The notes below the pieces were generated by a model. It did not search any database and was not told the origin of the DNA. It was given only the letters and a program-made list of their open reading frames with translations. From Tamarix chinensis (lineage: Eukaryota; Streptophyta; Magnoliopsida; Caryophyllales; Tamaricaceae), in NCBI GenBank assembly GCA_030549775.1, contig CM060181.1, forward strand, positions 47,746,218 to 47,810,217: a stretch of DNA of 64,000 bases, in the 5' to 3' direction. Positions 58,379 to 64,000 of this stretch are shown here, piece by piece. The translations under genes were made by a program, and so were the position numbers. Within the stretch, counting starts at the first letter, position 1; the number at the start of each line of letters is the position of its first letter.

Positions 58379-59250
58379 TGTAACACCCCCAAATTTTTAA
58401 CCAAAAAAAATTTATTTTAAAGACAATATAGAAGCATTTATAAAAGAAAAACCGGAAATGTTACTACTACATCAACCATGATAAAGGTGTGATCATAACA
58501 TAACCTATGCCTAATGCAAGACAATTGCAAAACAATGTATGCTCAACAAATAATACAATAATTCTATGATAACAATGATGAGAATAGTAATATAGATAAA
58601 AGAGATTTTACAAATTATGAATATAAAGATCAAATCCAAAAGTTTAAATAACCAAAAAGAACCAAAAACATCCCAATGTAGTGGGTAAAAGTATGTCTAA
58701 TTAGTTAGCCTAACTCTTAACTAAACGGAAATGGTATTCTCAAATCCTAAGAAATATCTAGCTAATGGACCTTGGTACCATCCTTAACATACTCTAGCTA
58801 AGAATCATAACCCTATAAATCATTCTTTACTTCAGATCATCATAGTGACCACATAAATATAGTACTAGTATGGTGAAGTACTGGTAAAACAGACTACCTA
58901 AAACATGGTAAAGGCTCATGCTGCACATTGAAGTCACATGATATCATGGTGATAAGCATACTACCATAACAAATCACTTAGGCTCATGATAGTAATATAA
59001 TAAGGCATACTTGCATAAAAATTATGGAAGAATAATAATACAAATCATGTATTAAAATCACATAATGTAAACCATATTATAATAATCTTCTTTTAGTGAC
59101 CACATATTTTTTAATTACTAAGATAATTCATTCAACCACACTCAGTTCTCTATCATGAACAAAAGTTATGGCAGCATACACACACAATGGGATACCACAC
59201 CCATCACACGAATTTAGGATACATCAAAGGAGCTTTTCTCCAAGGGTACT
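58379..59250 (-). repeat. Partial gypsy LTR (subfamily C), copy 1
   Basis: It begins TGTAACACCCCCAAATTTTT and aligns base for base with 59330-60200 (for example GTTAGCCTAACTCTTA at 58705 and 59668, and GAAGTACTGGTAAAAC at 58876 and 59844). It stops at AAGGGTACTT; a 79-bp stretch containing ATAATACCCCAAAATTTTG, a word like an LTR start, then leads to the next copy. Confidence 0.82.
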
Positions 59251-59329
59251 TATAATACCCCAAAATTTTGTTAAACCTAATCTCATGTAATTAATACCAT
59301 AATCTAATTCTAATATTGAGAAATTTTTA

Positions 59330-61798
59330 TGTAATACCCCCAATTTTTGGACCAGAAAATTTTATTTTTAAGACAATGCGGAAGCAATCAAAAAACAAAA
59401 TCGGGGAATGTTACCACCATATCAGCCATGAGAGAGGTTTGATCATCACATAACCCATGCCTAATGCAAAGCAAAATGGAATAAGGAACAATAGAATGCA
59501 TGCTCATAATAATAAGGTGATAATAAAAAGAAATAAAGACTAAAAATATATCATAGATAGGATGAACTTGATAGTTTACAAAATCAAATATAGGAATCCG
59601 AGCCAAGAGTTTAAATAATTGAAAATACAAAAGTATCCCAAATCAGTGGGAAAAATACCAATAATGGGTTAGCCTAACTCTTAGACATAATCATAAACCT
59701 TAGACCCCAAGCAATGACACACATCATCATCCTCGGCATACTTTAACTGAGAGTTGTAACCTTGCAAATCATCCTCTAATCCTTGGACTAAAAGTTGGAT
59801 CATTATAGTGATCACACAAGTGTAATATCAGTACGGTACTACGGTGAAGTACTGGTAAAACATACTACTTAAAAGATGGAAGTCTCATACAGGACATTGA
59901 TATCACATAATAACATGTTGATATTATCATGATACAACTTAAGTACAACATATCATGCTTGCATGGAAGTCATGGAAGTATAGAAATATGGTGACACATA
60001 TGATGCGTAAAATGTAAACCATATTAGAATTCCTCTTTTAGTGACCACATAATTTTTTTTAGCAAGTTAGTTAGTTCGATCACACCCAATTCTCCACCAT
60101 GAATAAAAGTCATAGCAACACAAGATAATCATAATGGGATACTATATCCATAACACAATGTTAGGATACATCGAAGGGGTTTTCTTCGGAGATACCACAC
60201 CCACCGCATATCGAGTGCACCTACTATAAAAATTAGGATACCACACCCACTATACGTAGTCGAAGTAAACTAAGGGGGCTTGTACTAGGATACCTCACCC
60301 ACCACACCTTGAATGTCTTCGTCGTGAGGGTGAAAAAGTTAGGATACCACACCTACCTAAGTAGTGGACAATATGAAATACTAGGGGGCTTGTACTAGGA
60401 TACCTCACCCACCCATACGAGACACCGATACCATGTCGGCCTGCCACATTATTATCTTATACCTCAAATATATGTGCATACCTCCTACTGACCACAATCT
60501 GGTAGAAAAGAAAATAATTACTGAGTGAAAGATATAAATCAAGGGCGACCTATCCACTATTTTGGCAGCTACCCCGAGAGCTAGAAAAAAAAGACTTGAA
60601 CAAAATCTTAAACCATTAATTTATGTATACATGATATCATAGATCACAACAAGTCCACACATAAATAAATTGTGTGTTTCCAAGTCATAACACCAAACAT
60701 AGTTAAAATCCCATATTTAACCAATTGAGTGTTTCCAAGTGATAACACCAAACACATCGTAATGCATTAAAGCCACCAATTGGGTGCTTAGAGATAACAC
60801 AAAACTCAACATAAGGCATAAAAGCCATCAATTGGGTGTTTAGAGATAAAACCAAACTTACATACCAATTGGGTGTTTAAGGGTAACACCAAACTCAACT
60901 AAAAGCAAGTTCAAATACTATAATATTGGTTCATATTAACTTAGGTCAATCATGTCTAAAATCATAATTATAATGTTGTAAATGCATGGAAGAATCAACA
61001 CAAAAGGCCCAAGAGAAACATAACAAATCATAACAAAACAACCGATTTCTAGCCAGCCTTTTCGATTGGTCCTCAAACCAGTCAACTGGTCTGGTCGTAC
61101 CAAACCTAGACCAAAATAAAAACTAGAACATCGGTCGACTGGTTACCCTCACTGGTCGACCATTCAAGAGAACCCGCCAACTAGTTTGGTACAACCGATT
61201 AATGGGTTTAAGTATAGGCAAACCATTATGGCCTGTAGAAAAACTGATCGATGGGTTTGACTAGCCGATCGACTATTCATAATAATCAGCCAACTATTTT
61301 GGTCCAATCGATCAATGGATTTAAGTAGAAAACAAACCATCTTAGTATGTGGGGACACTCGTTGATGGTTTTGACCAATTGATTAACTATTCATCAAAAC
61401 TAGTTGACTGGTTTATCAAACCAATCAACTATTCTCACAACCAATCGATCTAAAACTCCAAATCATTCGATTGCTTACAAAATCAATCGACTAGTTTGAG
61501 GAACCGACTGACTGGCCTAGGTAAAACACAACCCAGATTTGTGAAATACACACCAAGTTTCACCACACTTTACTATATTAATCCTAGCATGCTTCTATAT
61601 CAAAATACACATAAAATACATGCTTTACATATAAAATCACATTGACACATAGTGATATACACACTTAACCAAAACATGCTTAACAACCAATTTCATGCTT
61701 GAAAATTAGGAATCTCACAACACTTACTTAGAAAGGATTATACCACAAGCTCATACTATAGAACACATTTAAATCATACTCATATAAACACTAACACA
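59330..61798 (-). repeat. Partial gypsy LTR (subfamily C), copy 2
   Basis: It begins TGTAATACCCCCAATTTTTGG and corresponds to the left end of the 4.4-kb solo LTR (GCGGAAGCAA near 59379 and 33101; TATCAGTACGG near 59826 and 33548). It holds a short-repeat field (60130-60440), five units at 60668-60900, and a cluster of GACTGGTT/AACCAATCGA words (61060-61520). The promoter half, expected to the right in the same orientation, is missing. Confidence 0.75.
60668..60900. repeat. Short tandem repeat, five units with AATTGGGTGTTT
   Basis: AATTG(G/A/T)GTGTTT...AACACCAAAC units start at about 60668, 60723, 60778, 60830 and 60867, with periods of 55, 55, 52 and 37 bp. Confidence 0.88.
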
Positions 61799-62600
61799 TT
61801 AAAATACCCCAAAATCCTAAATTAGAAAATTATGTTAAAATAGGAATTTATTAGGGAAATAAATTATTTTTATTAGAATAAACGGAAAATTTAAGGCAAA
61901 ATCATGAGGAGAATAATAAAGAATTTAATTAGAGAAAATTAGAGTATTTTGCTAATTACAATATAATTTAGGAAAAATTATCCAACATATCTTAAATTAA
62001 TATAAAAAGGAAATTTATTTTTATTTTACTAAATATTATTATTTTAAGTATTCAAAAATACCAAAATATTTTAAATACCCCAACAAATCTATTTTTTTTT
62101 CTTTTTCATTTTCTTTCCTTTTCCTCCTTTCTCCTTTTTCTTTTTCCCCCTTTTCTCCCGATTTGGGCCAACCCCCTCGCAGCCTAACCCTCCTTCCTCT
62201 CTTCTTTTCCATGTGATTCAACCCGCACACCTTTTTTCTCCTCCCCCGCCCAACCGCCTTGTTCCCCTTTTATTTTCTTTCTTTTTCTTTCCCCAACCAA
62301 CTGGCCCAGCTCTTCTTCTTCCCCATCCTCGTGCTGCAAGTCGCACCTGGGATATGTTGCCGCAGTCCTCTTCCTCTTCCTCTGTATGCCAACTAGCCAA
62401 CCACTCCCTCTCTCCCTATCCTTTTCCTTTCCTTTTCTGACCCCAACCAGCCCTACACCTCATCCTACGCGTGCCCCATCCCTTTCCCTTTTTTCCCCAA
62501 ACCCAACCTACACCTACAACCTTGCAAACTCGTACCTGTTGGCAAGCCTTCCATACATGCCCCCTTGTCCTCTTCCCCCTTTGTCTTATCCACCCCCATT

Positions 62601-62616
62601 GGCCTATAAATACCCC
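62601..62616 (+). promoter_or_regulatory. TATA box of the plus-orientation LTR
   Basis: GGCCTATAAATACCCC, matching the minus-strand box at 36343-36356 over 14 bases. Confidence 0.75.
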
Positions 62617-63229
62617 ATACCCAACCTCAATCAAGCTTCCTTCTTGCCTAGAAAAAATTTCCTCCCCTTGCACCACCACCACTTCAGACGCCTCCACCGT
62701 CGCCCGTAATGCCTGCCAAACTCCTCCCTGCATCACCCTCCACCAAACCACACCACTCACCACCCATAATTCCCCCTACACGAGCTGCCTCAGCCATGTA
62801 AAGTTGGCTGCTTAATCTGCCACTTTGCACCCATTGTTGTCCTTCTCGCCGTTGTGCGCTACTATCCCCACCACAGCCACCACTTCTCCTACCTCCCAAA
62901 ATACTCAACAAAGCCTCCTCTTCCTCCCCTACCTTTCCTTTCTCCTTGCCTCCCTCTCCGTCACCTTTCTTCCTCTTCCTCCACCACCTTCAGCCACCAC
63001 AGTAATCACCACTTGTGCAGCCCCTTTTGCTGCGCCACCACTACCATTTTAACCCTCTCAACCTAGAGAATCCACCACCACCATAGCCACCCTCTCACTC
63101 TCCCTCTCATAGCCTAAAAATCCACCCTCCAACTCCACTTCCTCCTCCACCGCCGTCGCCGCCTGGTCACCACTACCCCTTGGTTGTGGCCTAACCTCTA
63201 AACATAATTAATGTAATTTTTATTTATTT

Positions 63230-63553
63230 TAATATCATCATCATCATTATTATTATTATTATTATCATTTTTATTAATAATAATATTATTAATAATATTG
63301 TTATTATTATTACTATTACTGTTGCTAGTATTATTATGATTCTATTATTATTATTATTATTATTAATATTTGAACCATTATTATTGTTGTTGTTGTTGTT
63401 GTTGTTATTAACTTGGGCACTATTATTACTAATGCTATTATTAATATAATTATTCAAAATCTTATTATTATTATTAAGATTTGAAGTATTATTATTATTA
63501 TTAATGTTGGCCCTATTATTACTAACGTTATTATTATTATGATTTTTTGAACC

Positions 63554-63591
<38 letters not shown>

Positions 63592-63725
63592 GATTCTAAC
63601 TATTATTAATATTATTATTATTACTACTATCATTATGATTATTATTACCTATATCACTAATATTACTATTACTACTGTCATCATCATCATCATCTTCATC
63701 ATCCCTATTTTCATTATTATCACTA

Positions 63726-63769
<44 letters not shown>

Positions 63770-63830
63770 GCACTATTATCATCATCATTATTATTATTAT
63801 TGTTAATATTAAAGTTATTATCTTTAGTGA
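63230..63830. repeat. Imperfect (ATT)n array
   Basis: Several hundred bases of ATT/ATC/GTT triplets, with two long pure ATT runs near 63560-63590 and 63730-63765. Same place in the LTR as the TAA array at 35430-35815. Confidence 0.93.
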
Positions 63831-64000
63831 TATGAATAAAGCAACCTATAGAAGTGTTCCAAAAACCCCAAAATTGAGCCCTAACTTCTTACACAAAAGA
63901 GGAAAGAAAGAAAAGGAAGACTAAAAAAGGAAGAGGGGTTCATAACCCTTCTTGCAACTTAACTCCCTAAATCCGTTAAAAGTACTCTAAATTGTGAAAA

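Larger units (their letters stand above)
61799..64000 (+). repeat. Gypsy LTR (subfamily C), promoter half in plus orientation, cut by window end
   Basis: Starting near TTAAAATACCCCAAAATCC it repeats, in reverse order and orientation, the right half of the solo LTR at 33047-37453: AT-rich start, pyrimidine tract (62090-62330), TATA box (62601), C-rich leader (62650-63180) and (ATT)n field (63230-63830). It therefore stands head-to-head with copy 2. Open frames of Pro/Ser/Thr-rich type in the C-rich part, on both strands, follow from composition and are not called. Confidence 0.78.

Noticed and set aside
62386..62911. Several frames of 75-115 codons on both strands
   Set aside because: C-rich LTR promoter and leader with few stops; no motif and no coding bias between strands.
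63224..63835. Poly-Asn and poly-Ile/Leu frames on both strands
   Set aside because: Pure products of ATT/AAT triplet repeats.

Overview
This window looks like nuclear DNA from a flowering plant. It is strongly AT-rich, filled with nested and decayed transposable elements, and contains one intact gene that I can recognise. Evidence for a plant: degenerate Ty1/copia and Ty3/gypsy (chromovirus-like) polyproteins, two solo LTRs of the 5S-bearing TRIM family Cassandra, Stowaway-like MITEs, hAT, FAR1/MULE and plant-mobile-domain remnants, and a plant-type SAGA subunit gene. I cannot place it to species, nor firmly as monocot or eudicot. All homology calls are from memory of protein families; no search was run.

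Layout. 1-2.6 kb: a Ty3/gypsy gag fragment (minus) facing a Ty3/gypsy integrase fragment (plus). 3.1-8.5 kb: a complete but mutated Ty1/copia element (minus) with two LTRs, PBS, gag, protease, integrase, RT and RNase H; a Cassandra solo LTR with a perfect target duplication splits its integrase. 8.5-19.7 kb: Ty3/gypsy element 1 (LTR, PBS, gag, PR, RT, RH, integrase, chromodomain-like tail), then another LTR with its own PBS leading into a second gag-PR-RT that breaks off at 19,726. 19.7-29.5 kb: a SIRE/Sto-4-like copia element (LTR, PBS, gag, IN, RT) with an inverted LTR piece at its left and a 3.4-kb gypsy LTR nested in its gag. 29.5-31.2 kb: another gypsy LTR. 32.8-41.3 kb: a probable hAT transposon holding a 4.4-kb gypsy solo LTR (perfect target duplication), a 213-bp tandem repeat in its intron, an 80-bp Stowaway and a small non-autonomous hAT. 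41.3-51.5 kb: the only gene-like island, with the intact minus-strand TADA1/HFI1-type gene at 49,235-50,470. 51.5-58.3 kb: AT-rich DNA with a MITE, microsatellites, a FAR1/OTU-type MULE remnant split by a second Cassandra, and a possible plant mobile domain remnant. 58.4-64 kb: large gypsy LTR pieces, two in direct orientation and then one head-to-head, running off the window.

How it works together: the only likely host function is transcription co-activation through the SAGA complex. Everything else is mobile DNA, almost all inactivated by stops and frameshifts; insertion order can be read from the nesting. I found no convincing undescribed molecular system. The most unusual signal is a short palindromic motif (AACCAATCGACTGGTT and variants) clustered inside LTRs of both copia and gypsy families.
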